This document shows, in pieces, positions 1-11,964 of a stretch of 64,000 nucleotides of DNA. The translations under genes and the position numbers were made by a program. Position 1 is the stretch's first letter; the number at the start of each line of letters is the position of its first letter. The stretch lies in contig NC_057925.1 of the NCBI RefSeq assembly GCF_018873765.1, positions 47,523,010 to 47,587,009 of the forward strand. Direction: 5' to 3'. A model generated the notes under the pieces. The model worked only from the letters and a program-made list of their open reading frames with translations. It made no database searches and was not told the DNA's origin. This stretch comes from Telopea speciosissima. Lineage: Eukaryota > Streptophyta > Magnoliopsida > Proteales > Proteaceae.

Positions 1-1930
1 TATCACATTCTCTTCTATTGCTGATACTTCCAGGAGTGCTCCTTATTCTCCCAACAGAAAATGAGGTGGGGGAAATTTAAGGCAGAAAACTTCTTAGCTT
101 TTCATAGCCCAGACAATTTAATGAAGAGAGTAGAGAGTGAACTGAAGCAGTAAGCTAAGACAGAAAAATACATGTTCTGCTCTGCATAATAATCTGACAA
201 AGTCTGTGCTTAAAGAAAGCAGGTCAGATGGCCAATGAAACATTAACTAAATCATAGACTGCAAAAGGGAATAAAAAGAATAGTAGAGGAAGAAGAAGAT
301 GAGAGGGATTCAAAGGGAGATGGGTAATCAGAAAACAGAAAAAAATTTAGGTGGGGATATGATGATGCTCACGAAGGAGTCCTTCAAGAAAACTCTACAA
401 CTCTCTATAAGAGGTCAGAAGTCAACAAAGACTTTTCTTTACGGCTTTAATAAATTTAGTTTTAAGGTTCTTGAATGAAGTAAAGTGAGATAGTTTGGGA
501 GATGACATGACTTCATCTGCAAATTTCCAAATCAATTTGCATTATCATACACGCAATGTCTATTATAAGACTGAAGAAACAAAGGACTTTAACAGAACAC
601 AATCTACTAGACTGATGAAACCTTGTTACAAAGAACATAAACACTCTCCCCTAAATAAAATCTGAAATGTGCTCAATATTATAGAACCTTCTCTCTGCTT
701 AAAGTATTCTAAACATACTGTTAATTTTGACTATTTTATTTAGCAAATCCTTGACTTACTTGTTTGAGATACAGTAAAAGATCTATATAGATCACGTAGA
801 ATGTATCAGTCTGATGGGAACCTGGATCACAACTAGGAGAATTAGGTATTTACTTTCTCATTAAACCATATATTTGATCTATCATCCTCTTCCTTTGACT
901 TTCATGATTTCAGGTGGTTACTTAAAATACAAATATCTAACAAACAAAACAAATGAAGATCCTGTCATTCCATTCTGGCTTAATGGTGCTATCATCCAAT
1001 TGGGTAAATTTAAAACTTAAATATCTGTAAATACAGTTGAACTTCCAGGATGAGTCAGATGTTGAATCAACCAATTTCCATCAACCAGAGCAGACCATAA
1101 GGGACAAGAACCTTACAAGATTTATTGTTTTTTCCAACTTTAAAATGGGTTTTCAGGCATATATATGGATACATTGCAGGCTTCTTGTTGCATAGGAGCC
1201 GTGTACATGCATGGAACCTTAAAATATATAATAGAAGTTGTCAAGTCCATGGATTGAAGTGTTAGTCATTAACGCCTGAGATCGATATTCAATATAGCAT
1301 GTCTCCCTTCATATTTTTTGACCTTTTTAATTTCTTTATTTGTAAATTTGTATGGGTTGGATCTTGGAATGCAAAAGTCTTTATAAACATTACCCAATGT
1401 TGGAGTTGTCCCTAATTGGCGACGAATCACAATTAAAGAAAAGGACTATTTCATTATTCAGCTTACAAGTTACAATAATGTTCCACATTCAACCCCCCCC
1501 CCTCTCAAGTCTTCAAACTGTCGGGATCAGAACTGACCTCAATCTCTACAATGTATTAGCATAAACCCCTTCAGCCTTCAATCCAACTGATGAAAGTTTA
1601 GATGGCACAACCACTTCAGAAAATGTCAAAAGAGATGTTCATCAAGGTACACCTGAGATTTCTAGCAGGTGGATGGGTATGCACCCTTCTTGGGTTGTTT
1701 TGAGGATTGCCAAAATGAAAAGAAGCTTTTTCTTAGATAATTGAGCAGCGGGAGCATAAAGGGAGGAAGAACATTGTGTGTGTAGCTACTCTTGCTCAGT
1801 AAGAGTGGATGTGCCAGTGCTGGCTGCTGCTTATTCAGCCCTTCAATAATAAAAGAGAAGGCCCCAAACGTGACACAACTCTGAAGAAGAGCCTGTGGTG
1901 CACCTGCATAAAAAACAGTTAATAAGCCAA
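1..1930. repeat. Segmental duplication, copy a
   Basis: This stretch matches 40754-42720 almost base for base, with scattered substitutions and short indels, in the same orientation. It holds the 3' flank of the PRAT gene and a copy of its last exon (1662-1903). In the other copy the matching DNA follows directly after a TNL gene end, so a further TNL gene probably lies just left of the window (inference). Apart from the exon copy I see no coding sequence in 1-1661. Confidence 0.85.
1662..1903 (-). pseudogene. Orphan last exon of PRAT (Tim17/22/23-like) gene
   Basis: Read on the minus strand, this is a copy of exon 5 of the intact gene at 42433-46839. It keeps the 3' splice acceptor at 1904-1906, an open frame starting APQALLQSC and ending YPSTC, and the same TAG stop. 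Several residues differ. None of the other four exons is found in 1930-4200, where a decayed Ty3 element lies instead. It therefore looks like a duplicated gene fragment with no promoter or start codon. Transcription from a neighbouring promoter cannot be excluded. Confidence 0.8.
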
Positions 1931-2007
1931 AGAAAAGGCACCAAATTACTCTTCCTTCCCTTTTCTATTTTGAAAGCAAGACAATAAAGAACAATTGGAG
2001 GGTCACA

Positions 2008-2085
2008 ATGTACGCAACTTTACCTCTGCTTTCGCAGAGAGGCTGATTCGAGACTCAAACCCTTGACCATACTTTAACACTTCAA
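2008..2085 (-). repeat. tRNA-derived SINE fragment
   Basis: On the minus strand this carries the body of the same SINE found at 44553-44700 and 4795-4955: a B-box-like GTTTGAGTCTC, then AGCCTCTCTGCGAAAGC, then a GTAAAG-type block. The ends are lost. Confidence 0.55.
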
Positions 2086-2129
2086 ATTGGATAAATATGC
2101 TGCTTTCATCTGCACTATGGTAGGAATGA

Positions 2130-2340
2130 TGTTATGTGCAACTGAAGTTGATCGAGTAGTGGACACAGTGGGAGACCTTACAACACTAAGTCTTGGGCCA
2201 AATTACTCTTCCTTCCCTTACCTATTTTGAAAGCAAGACAATGAAGAACAATTGGAGAATTATAAGGAACAGAACACACTGGTTTCTTAGAGGGAAACCT
2301 TCCTTCTTTTGCACAAGGCAACAGGAAATAGTTAGACACA
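2130..2340 (-). repeat. Ty3 element 3' LTR remnant, copy a
   Basis: The edge TGTTATGTGCAACTG and the following ~200 bp match 44752-44945 and the related LTR at 45643-45850. The outer junction (GGAATGA before TGTTATG) is the same as at 44745-44752, so the insertion predates the segmental duplication. Confidence 0.7.
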
Positions 2341-2344
2341 AACA

Positions 2345-3480
2345 GTAATAACAGTACGTCCTCCTCCCTAAACTTCACCTTGTCCTCAAGTGTGGTTGGT
2401 AACTGGAAATCTCAGCTCCATCTGCTCCAAGTCTTCCCAAGTCACATCTAATTGATAGAGTCCCTTGCAGTGTATGAGCACTTCTTCACGTCGTTTCCTG
2501 ATTCGACGTTCAACCACAGCTTGTGACCATGCCAAAACAGCATCTTGTCCCTCTTGCAAATTTGGCAACTCCTGTTGCACTTGCACCACTTTTCTGACTT
2601 TCTTTTTCAGTTAAGATACATGGAAAACAGGGTGAATCCTTGATCCACTGGACAGCTTGAGTTTGTATGCCATGAGCCCCATCTTCTGGATGATTTCGAA
2701 TGGCCCATAATATCTTGGTGATAATTTGAGGTTTTTCTCATTTCTCGATATGAATTCAAAAATATGAAGCAGATTATTAAGCAAAATGCAAGCCAAAAAA
2801 AAAAAGCTGTACGAAGAACAGAGAGAAAGAGACAAAGCGCGTCCATAATATATAATTTGAAGATGTTATTAAGGGAAAAAAAAAATGGAGCCACAGAGGT
2901 TGAAGTGTACGGGTGAGATATTGGAATGAAATGAGCAAATTTGGACATGCCAGATAGAAGTCCTCAAAGTTGGAAGTCCATCAATAAAATCCATGGAGAG
3001 ATCTGTTCATAATACCTGAATGGGAATGGGTAGGGAATAAGAAGGCCAGATGGTGAAGCATTTTCCCATTTTTGCTATTGACACACGTCAAACTACTTGA
3101 TATGATCCTTGATGTCTTACCTCATGTCTTTCCAGAAAAATATTGATCTTATTCTTCGAAAGGTCTTATGGGAGCCCTCATGTATACTAGAAGAAAAATT
3201 CTATCTTTGAAGAATAGAATTCCTTCTTTGTAATTCGAAGGACCCAAGCTTATCCTTGCTGCACACAGCTCACAAGTTCCTCCTAGGTTGGATTACTTAC
3301 AATTTCCTCATAAATTGGAGTGAACCAATTGGGGAATTGATTTTGGAAATTGCAAAACTCTTTTCCTCCCGAGAATGACTGAAATGACCGCCCCATCCCA
3401 CCTCATGTGTATGGACAACGCATCCTGCACTCTGTGTCTGTGGTGCAGAGAACATCTCCCCTTTAAAAATAATGTAAAAT
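2345..3480 (-). pseudogene. Ty3/gypsy pol remnant (integrase to C-terminal domain)
   Basis: Reading down the minus strand from about 3380, with frameshifts and stops between pieces, one finds a decayed integrase zinc-binding region (near 3130-3200, ending DIKDHIK and a DVCQ-like motif), the start of the catalytic core (SMDFIDGLP near 2980-2995, then SKFAHFIPISHPYT at 2905-2948), then YYGPFEI, MAYKLKL and GSRIHPVFHVS (2611-2730), and the C-terminal WEDLEQMELRFP (2410-2450). These are standard landmarks of Ty3-type integrases. The middle of the core is deleted. The fragment runs into its own 3' LTR at 2340. It lies just upstream of the TNL gene on the opposite strand. It cannot make protein. 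Confidence 0.85.
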
Positions 3481-4217
3481 TATGTATCCCTTGGGAAGTC
3501 TCTGTCGACAGTGGCCCTAAAACGTACCTAACAGTATAAAATTAAATATTATAATATATAATGAGTAGGTGTTACAGTCAATGTGGTATGAGTCAAAGTC
3601 TTTGGAATCAAAATCCTCTACTTCCATCTGCCCTTACTTCCGTGTGCGCCTCTCACACAAGCAAGGCAGAAGTCACCGCCTTATCCCCACTCGGACAAGG
3701 CACTCGAGCAGGGGTAAGACGGTAAGTTCTGCCTTCTTGTGTGTGGGGCACAAACAGAAAATACGGGCAGCGGCAATAGAGGATCTGGACTCAAAAGTCT
3801 CCATGTTCATGTTGCTTTCTTTTATGGTTTTTGTTCCTAACATGTTTCACTATCACCACCTAATCCACCTGTCCATAAGACTCCAAGATTCCTTCCACTA
3901 TACAAAGCTATCCCCAAGCATTTCAAACTTATTTTATAGATTGGTTCCTTCGGAGAAAGTGGAAGAAATCTTTTCTATATCAAAAAAAAAAGAAGACAAA
4001 AAAAAAGACATTAGCAATCCTCACCCTGTCCATAGTGGAACCCTCACGCTTTCACTATCTCTGTTTGTTTGAAGCTGCCTGACACTTTCCACTTGGAATC
4101 AATTTGGACACCAAGAAAGCTCCTCCAGTCTACTGGGTTAGCACATTCAAGCAGGATAGATATAGAAGAAGAAAGCTCCTTTAACATCTGATCTGCAATT
4201 GCAACTGCAGCAGCTTC
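3481..4217 (+). other. Upstream region of the TNL gene
   Basis: No conserved protein is recognisable. A 167-codon open frame at 3569-4072 has no family features and is compositionally like untranslated sequence. The region should hold the promoter and 5' UTR of the TNL gene; I could not pick a TATA box with confidence. Confidence 0.4.
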
Positions 4218-4794
4218 ATGGCAAAACTGACTTAGGCATCATCCTCCTCCTCTGCTTCTTCATCTGGATCTTCCAAATTTGATGTGTTTCTTAACTTCAG
4301 GGGTGAAGATACTCGCAAAAATTTCACCGGATTCCTTCACAAAGCCCTGAAAGATAGTGGAATCAATGTCTTTATAGATAGAGAAAAATTGTGGGTCGGA
4401 GAAGCCATAGGCCCAGCACTCCTTGGGGCGATACAGGGATCCAAAATCTCAATCCCTGTCTTCTCCAAAGGTTACGCCTCTAGCAAATGGTGCCTCATGG
4501 AGCTCTCTCAGATGCTTCATAGCCATACATCCAATGGTCAAATGGTCCTCCCCATATTCTTTGACGTTGAGCCATCCCATGTAAGAAATCAGACCGGAAG
4601 TTTTGAAGGACCATTTCGAGAACATGACAAGAATTTTGACCCACATATCGTAAACAGTTGGAAGGAAGCTTTGAGAATGGTAGGGGAGCTAAAGGGATGG
4701 GTTCTCAAGGAAGATGCAAATGAGTGAGTCTCAAATCTCAATCTCACAAACTTTGTTCCAAGGCAATCTCATTATCATGCATATATACATTTTA

Positions 4795-4955
4795 AAACTT
4801 GTTTGGTGCATTGGTCAAATGCTCACTTGCTGAACGCTTGATCACGAGTTCAAGTCTTGGAAACAGGGGTAAGACTACGTACATTTGACCTTCCCCAGAC
4901 CCCCTGCTAAACTCAGGAGCCTTGTGCAATGTACAATGGATGCGGCCTTTTATAT
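4795..4955 (+). repeat. tRNA-derived SINE in TNL intron 1
   Basis: It carries an RNA polymerase III B-box-like GTTCAAGTCTT, then GGGGTAAGACTACGTACAT, CCCCAGACCCCCTGC and GGAGCCTTGTGCA, ending in a T-rich tail. The same family lies reversed at 44553-44700. It is a short non-coding insertion inside the intron. Confidence 0.65.
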
Positions 4956-5165
4956 ATATCTTAAAACTTCAAAGATTATTTGTTTATTTCATTCCAGCCC
5001 ATTATACTCCCATCCTTTGCTACGTTCCCTTCACGTTCCCTCCTAATATATTCTTTGATTCTTAAGATTTTATGATAAATTTGACAAAATTACTTACCTT
5101 ATCAAAAATCAAATATTGCCACTGTGAATATTTTGTTTATAGTCATAAAATGTTTAAACACAAGG

Positions 5166-5200
<35 letters not shown>

Positions 5201-5381
5201 TTGTATAAATAACAGTATTATCATTAATTTTTTTATCTATTGCTCTTTAGAATGAATTTTGTCAACCAAAGAGAATGGGACCTATGAAAACAAACTTCGA
5301 ATGTAAAAAAGGAATAATTGCAAGAAGTATATATGTTTACTTGTCTTACGGATATGAAAATTTTAGTGCAACATTGGATTA

Positions 5382-6040
5382 GGGGTATCGATGGTTTAAA
5401 GTATCGCCCCGTATCGCATCGTATTGATCAATATGTATCCGTATCATAGGGTATCGATACCATATAGTGAGGATATGTCTCTTCTTTTTCTTTTAAAAAA
5501 AATCTATCAATCGACATTGCATTGTATCGGCTGATACGACACGATACGATCAATATATACCAATACTCTTGACATTCCAATACTCTCGATACGATTGAGT
5601 TACGGGTTGAATTTTTTTTTTTAAAGTATCAGTTTTTATCGGCCAATACGATGCGATAAATGTAATATATTACGATACCTTGTCATACGCACATTAAAAG
5701 ACACATGTGACTTTAGAATCAGGATTCCAGAAACCAAAAAGCACCAACAGTACTTGGAGAAACAAGTTTTCACCCAAAACTTCAACTTTATGACCTCTTC
5801 CTTAAAATTTCATGCTTGGGGCTTTGATTCCTTGCTGAAAAACGAATCAAATAAATGAAACAAACTGCTATATTGCTTATCTGTATTGTATTTTGCTCCA
5901 CAAATTTATTTTGATGGGTATCTTGACCATTTCCATGTGTATCTGTAGCGTGCGATATGTATTTCCGATAGGATACGTTTCTTAAAATCACCCCACCAAT
6001 AAAATACGGCGATACCGATACTTCAAACCTTGGGGTATCC
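5382..6040. mobile_element. TATCG-rich inverted-repeat element (MITE-like) in TNL intron 1
   Basis: The ends are imperfect inverted repeats: GGTTTAAAGTATCGCC at 5393 and GGCGATACCGATACTTCAAACC at 6008. The interior is packed with GTATCG and GATACG motifs, a pattern common in non-autonomous plant DNA elements. No transposase frame is present. A related element lies at 47279-47692. Target duplication was not resolved. Confidence 0.5.
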
Positions 6041-8915
6041 TGGTGATCGATCATATTCATAATTTGGTGCAACATCAATGGTTGACCATATTTTAAAACC
6101 TTCCCCTTGTATCTCAAGTGGTTCAAGATTTTTCAAGAAATAAAACATTTCAAACCCATTTGGCATGTTATCTAGGTCTTTCTACATTGTTAGAAGTCCA
6201 AAGTGGTTAGGTTAATAAGAGAGATTCAATTTTCCTCTTGTTAAGTTATATATATAAAATATCCCCAAGTCATTAAGTATGAGAATTAACTAGTAACTTT
6301 GATTGTTCTGATGCTCTATTATCACTCCAATGTTACTTCTGTTAATATAATTAAAAGGTGCAAACACATTTGACCTAAATCAAAGTCACTACACACCTAC
6401 TTTGTATATGAGGATACATATAGCAAATTTGTACCCGTACTTTATTCTCATTTGCGTTTAATTTGACTGCTTTCCATTCCATCAAAAATTGTGAATTCAT
6501 TTGTTTTCTTCATTTTTTTAAAGTATGTATTTTCATCACATTAGTTGTCATCGTGATTTTACTTATGAAATGATTGCAGGGACCAAGCAGAGCTAGTTGA
6601 ATTAGTTGTCAAAAGGGTTCTAGGTGAACTGATCAATAACACCCACTTGGCTGAATGTAAATACCTTATTGGAATAGATTCCCATGTAAATAATCTGTTA
6701 TCTTTATTAAATATTGGTTTCAATGATGTTCAGTTCGTGGGAATTTGTGGTCTCGGTGGCATTGGGAAGACAACTATTGCCAAGGCTCTCTACAATCGTA
6801 TCTTTTCATGTTTCAATAAGCATAGTTTTCTTTCAGATGTTAGAGAACAGGCAACACAATCCATGGGTCTAGCAACTTTGCAAAAGCGTCTTCTTAAAGA
6901 TATCTTCAAAGCAGACATTGACATAGCTGATTGTCATAGAGGAAAAAGATTGATAGAACAAAAACTTTGTACAGAAAATGTTCTTCTTGTTCTTGATGAT
7001 GTTGACAATCAAGAACAGGTTGGTGCTTTGGCTAGTGAATTGAATTGGTTTGGTCAAGGAAGCAGGGTCATAATAACAACCAGAAATGAACATATTCTGA
7101 GTGTGGCTAAAGTTGATAAAATATATTGGCCTCAAGTTCTGGATCATAGTCAATCTCTTCAACTATTTAGTTTGCATGCCTTTTCAAGGGACCAACCTCC
7201 TAAAGATTACAAGCTAATTTCAGATGATGTGACATGTTATTCGGGAGGGTTGCCTTTAACTTTAAAGGTGTTGGGGTCTTACCTATCGGGCATAAGCAGC
7301 AAAGAAGTGTGGGAAAGTACATTTCAAAAATTAAAAGAAATTCCACATGGAGAAATCCAGAGAAGGTTGAAGATAAGTTATGATAATCTAGAAGATGGTC
7401 ATCAAAAAGCTATCTTTCTTGATGCTGCATGTTTCTTCATTGGATGGGAAAAAGAAACTGTATATTCCATATGGGATTCATGTGGCTATCATCCTAAATC
7501 AGCAATATACGGACTAACTAAAAGGTCCCTTGTACAATTTGAAGATAACTTGTTGAGGATGCATGACCAAATTCGAGACATGGGAAGGAACATTGTCTTC
7601 GAAGAAAGCCTTATGGAGCCGGGTAAACGTAGTAGATTATGGTCTCATGGTGAAATCTTGGAAGTATTAAAAGAATACAAGGTAAGACCTAAACCCATCT
7701 CTCTCTCTCTCATTGTGTCTCTCTATGTGTGTGTGTTATAATAAAAAGTACATGGATTTCAAGCACAAAATGTTTATAATGCATTATAATGCATTGAGTA
7801 ATGCTCTGAATTCTTACCAAAAAATAAAAGTAATGCTATGAATTTAATGCATCCTTATCATTGCCCTTTTGGTGTCTACTGATTTCTATTTACTAGAGTT
7901 ATTTTTTATTGTAGGGAACTGATATGATAAAAGGCATGATGCTTCCCTGCTATTTCTTTTCACATATTAATTTATATAGTGAACACTTTGAGATGATGCA
8001 CAATCTAAGATATCTCAGACATTGGTAATGCAAACTACATGGGAGATTTTTCACGCCTTCCTTCTGGGTTAAGGTGGTTCAAGTGGATGGGCTTCCATGG
8101 GGATACTATTCCACCAACAAATTTTTATCATAAGAATCTAGTTTATCTCGACCTATCGAAGAGCAAGATTAAACTAGCCTGGAATGTGGAGCCTGAAGGT
8201 GAAAATAAGGTATAGTATTTGTTTTTTTCTTTTCTCATTTGATTATTAATTTTCTGGATAGTATTGTAAATATATACATATATGTTTTCTCTTCGTTTTG
8301 ACAGAGGTTCCAAAAACTGAAAGTTCTCGATCTTAGGTCGTGTGGATCTCTATCCAAGTCCCCAAACTTTTCATGGTTTCCGAACTTGGAGCGATTAAGA
8401 CTTGAGTATTGTCACTCTTTTAATAAGTTAGACGAGTCCATAGGGCAGTTGAGTCAGCTCAAAAGTCTTATTCTAAGGGGTAATCAAATGAAGGAGGTGC
8501 CTAAGTCCATTGGTGATCTAAAATCTCTAGTTGAACTTGACTTGTCATGGACAAAAATCAAAGAAGTCCTAGATAGCATTTCCCGGCTGAGTTCTCTCGA
8601 AGAGCTTAGACTGCAAGGGTGCTACTTACTCAAGAAGCTACCAAGATCAATGGGCGGAATGAAATGTTTGCGTAGCATTAACCTGGAAAGAACCCAAATT
8701 TCAAAATTACCTGATGATATTTCAATGCTCTTGAATTTAGAGGAGTTATTAATGAATGATTGCATTGAGTTGGAATACCTCCCAGAGCTTCCCTCAAGCT
8801 TAGCTGTACTTCGTTGTGAAAGTTGTTGTTCATTGGTACAACTACCGGATTTGTCGAAGCTGAAAAATGTGACAACATTAAAGCTTACGGGTTGCAGTAA
8901 GCTGGAATACATCCC

Positions 8916-8924
8916 GGCTCCATT

Positions 8925-8960
<36 letters not shown>

Positions 8961-9024
8961 CCTTTTCTTTTTTGTCCCAAAAATCTTCCTTTCCTCCCCC
9001 CCCCCCCCCCCCCCCCCCCCCCCC
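8916..9024. other. 109-bp poly-T / poly-C insertion in the LRR exon
   Basis: Between LEYIP and ELPSSL of the LRR frame lie 34 consecutive T (8927-8960), a short mixed stretch and 29 consecutive C (8996-9024). The paralogous repeat unit at 8776-8796 reads straight through this point, so the tract is an insertion. Its length is 1 modulo 3, so it shifts the frame; homopolymer lengths are also where sequencing errors are most likely. Confidence 0.8.
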
Positions 9025-10084
9025 AGAGCTTCCCTCAAGCTTAGTTGTACTACATTGTGAATGTTGCATTTCATTGGTACGATTACCGGATTTGTTGAGG
9101 TTGAAAAATTTGACAACATTAGATGTTACGGAATGTGATAAGTTGGAGGAGATTCGAGGCCTTGAAGAAATTGAATCCTTGATAGAATTGAATGCGCTAG
9201 GATGCTATAACTTAACATATGCTCCAAGGAAGATATATGGCCAGGTCCTTAATTTCACTGTCTTTGTTTTTATTCCTCCTAGCTACTATCAATTAGTTTA
9301 TTACTTTGTTGAGTACTGATGGCTCCTTTCCTTTCCTTTCCTTTCCTTTCCTCTGATTTGCAGGAAACACTTATACCCTTCGGGTCACGGGGAAATACAT
9401 ACTCCTTGATTGTTAATGATGGGCACGATTACAAGGGGTTGATTCTGTGCATTGTTTTGGAATTTCCCTCCAACTTCTTTGATGAGCTAGGATTGGAACA
9501 AGGTCTGCTACTAACCTTCGCTTTAGATATTTTTGCTTCTATCTACCATAAAGACAAAATAATCAGGTGCCGGCATTCGCTCTTAATTGAGGATGTTGAT
9601 ATCACTACTCGTCGAGATATAATCATCATTCACCATTTCAAAGGCTTTGACTGGCTGGGGATTCCGTTACAAGGAATAGATGCTATTAAATATTTGGATG
9701 TTTATGAATCTGACTTTTATAAGTCGAGTTGTCTATGTTACTATCCCTCTTCTGTAGTCAAATCGTGGGACGTCTTGTTTGAGAACGGGGAACCTGGCCA
9801 CCAAAAGCTTAATGATCTACATTCAATTGTCACGATGATAGAAGGTCTCTTCGAGTGGTATGATGAAGAAGAAAAAGAGGAGGAAGACCCATGACAATAT
9901 GGAAGAAGACGATGAAGAAGAAGAGATGCTGAGGTCTAGCAAGAGAGTTCGTCTATATCACAATTCACAACAATCATGAGGCATCAGGTTCTCCTGACAT
10001 TCAACCGTAGTTTTTGTTTTTGGGGGATTGGGAATGTGGGATTTGGAATATATGGTAAATTACCAATTCTTTTTTTTTTTTTAT

Positions 10085-10195
10085 TGGGGGGTGGGGGGGA
10101 GGTAACAGTCAGGAGGCTCGACCTCGAGACCTTTTGGTGAGCATGGGCATGAAACGCCCCATAGCTCATCAACTACGCTAGGGAGCTGTTGTTAA
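10085..10195 (-). repeat. tRNA-like SINE fragment
   Basis: The minus strand has an A-box-like TAGCGTAGTTGATGAG (about 10163-10178) followed by a B-box-like AGGTCGAGCC. The spacing fits an internal polymerase III promoter. It is a different family from the SINE at 4795. It lies about 100 bp beyond the TNL end. Confidence 0.4.
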
Positions 10196-10609
10196 TTTAG
10201 CCATCCCAGGTTCATTCCTAAAGTTTTGGCCCCAAAAGAACGGGTCTCCCCTCCAATTCTAAGTAATTATGTGTTCAGGAAACTAGAAAAAAAGTCTTTT
10301 TGGACTAATTACTAAGCTATCAAAGGCCATGATGATTGGGGTGTGCTGCACATACTTGAAGGCCATTCTATCAATCTGCACACAACCCTTGAACTGACTA
10401 TGACAGAGTTAGGATTTAATTGCCAAAGGACATGGTTACCGTCCTATCCATAAGAAACTACATGTTTTTGTATTGACAACGATCACTCTGTTCCTGGAAG
10501 TTGCAATAACAGCTCGCAAGCCTAGCAATCAAACCTAAGCTTTTAAGGTTGATTGTAAATCCACTCGAACCCTGGGAGAGAGTGGTCATAGGTCAGTACT
10601 TAAAATAAT

Positions 10610-10870
10610 GCATCAGAATACTAGAATTGTCAAGATGATAATGGCGAGATGCAATCTGCATCAGCTTGATTCATTCTATTCATTGAATATCAATTTAAAT
10701 ACAATCCTATACCTATTATGGAATGTACAATATATGAGATGATACAAAGTAGGAAAGAGAATACAATCAAAATATGGAAGAGATGGAAGGAGAATAATGG
10801 GAAAAATGGAATGTACAAGTCATGCATGCGTGGATAATCTAATACTCCCTCTCAAGTTGGAGCGTGGAGG
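10610..10870 (-). repeat. Copia-type 3' LTR fragment with purine tract
   Basis: On the minus strand CCAACTTGAGAGGGAG (about 10845-10860) precedes TATTAGATTATCC, the arrangement of a copia polypurine tract and LTR start. AT-rich LTR-like sequence follows to about 10610. No pol sequence remains. The LTR end is uncertain. Confidence 0.5.
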
Positions 10871-11964
10871 TTACGAACGCCCAACTTGATCTCAATTTAA
10901 TTTACTTTCTGTTGAATCTCTCTCTCTCTCTCCCTAATGTGGTCTAAAGTTCTTGGAGATAGGAATCATAAGATTCAAAATCCAGCAAAAAGCAGGATCG
11001 AGTGAAGGGAAATGTCCAGATTTCAGGAGAACTCTAATTGAATATAATACTGAAATCTCGAGATAATCCAATAGCTGGCTGTCAAGACACAGCAGATTCA
11101 ATCAACTAGGAAATTTCAGAACAGGGTAATCAGTGAGAGATTTTAAGAGACTGAAATCAATAACTATTTAAGAGGATGTCAGAGAATTTCAGCTTTGTCA
11201 AGCTTGGGAGACATGTTTGATTAAGTGATTTGTTCTTGTGTGCAGAACCTCTGGTTGAATGTGAATGATCTGAACAACACTGATACTGTATTGGTCCAAT
11301 ATATATTTATTCATCTTTGTGGCTTACAAATCTTCAGCTACTTGTGAACAATTGAATAAACAGATCTTGGTGGATTCGAATGACCATCCCCTTGGAACAT
11401 GCTCATTTTCCAAGTGCTCTACCAATTTGAGCTAAAAATCCAACAAGTAGAGTTTGAGATTTACAAGTAACCATGAGACTGTGCCACAAACCCTGTTTCA
11501 AGGATCATACCCAATGGGGCTGTTTGCTTACTTTTTCTTGAAGGAAGAAAAATATTATATTGCTTTTGGGGGAAGAAAATAAAATTTCTTGTAATATATA
11601 AATAGTTCTCTGATCTTTTTGGGGATACTGCAATTTCTAATGGTGATTTGTTTGGTAAAATTTATTGACTTGTAAATGTGCTTGAAATGGAGTGATTTGC
11701 CTTTCTCACACATGAAATGTGTTGAGATTAACCATGTTATGATATCAGGTTTCAAATGAAATAGAGTGCTCACAGTTGATGCATGGTTTTTTGGTTGTCT
11801 TGCTGAAGGAAGTAAATGTGATAGAAGCGGCAGGCCACCATCCATTTGTTTATCATATAGAGTTTGAGTTGACTAAGTTTTAAGGGGTTGAAGCATATAG
11901 TAATCTTAAATACAATAAGCTGTTATGAACTTCTAACATAGCCATTGTTTAACCCTTTATTCAA
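10871..11964. other. No recognisable gene
   Basis: Only short unrelated open frames are present. CAG followed by GTTTCAAATGAA at 11746-11760 faintly resembles a MATE exon start (VSNE motif), but the sequence after it does not hold up. Confidence 0.4.

Larger units (their letters stand above)
4218..9979 (+). pseudogene. TIR-NBS-LRR (TNL) resistance gene, nearly full length but broken
   Basis: Exons inferred from domains and splice sites: 4218-4723, 6580-7681, 7915-8209, 8305-9244, 9364-9979. TIR: DVFLNFRGEDTR at 4281, with the catalytic Glu of WCLMEL at 4500-4502. NBS: P-loop GLGGIGKTT ~6749, kinase-2 LLVLDDVD ~6985, RNBS-B GSRVIITT ~7060, GGLPLTLKVLG ~7244, MHD 7559-7567. Exons 3-4 carry leucine-rich repeats; exon 5 resembles the post-LRR (C-JID-like) domain of TNLs. 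Intact relatives are intracellular immune receptors whose TIR hydrolyses NAD+. Lesions: the in-frame ATG at 4218 meets TAG at 4233; a +1 frameshift near 8020 gives TAA at 8026; a 109-bp T/C tract (8916-9024) shifts frame in the LRR; a late frameshift gives TGA at 9892, before the conserved basic tail MLRSSKR at 9926-9946. Most likely a pseudogene, though a truncated TIR-NBS product is possible if an upstream exon supplies a start. Confidence 0.85.

Noticed and set aside
3569..4072. A 167-codon open frame upstream of the TNL gene
   Set aside because: Ser/His-rich with no family motif, no splice logic, and located where the TNL promoter and 5' UTR should be.
4795..4955. tRNA gene
   Set aside because: There are polymerase III boxes but no cloverleaf; the same body occurs at several sites, so it is a SINE.
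9319..9894. Separate gene for the post-LRR domain
   Set aside because: Its apparent start lies in a microsatellite-rich intron; a 3' splice site at 9361-9363 joins it in frame to the LRR exon.
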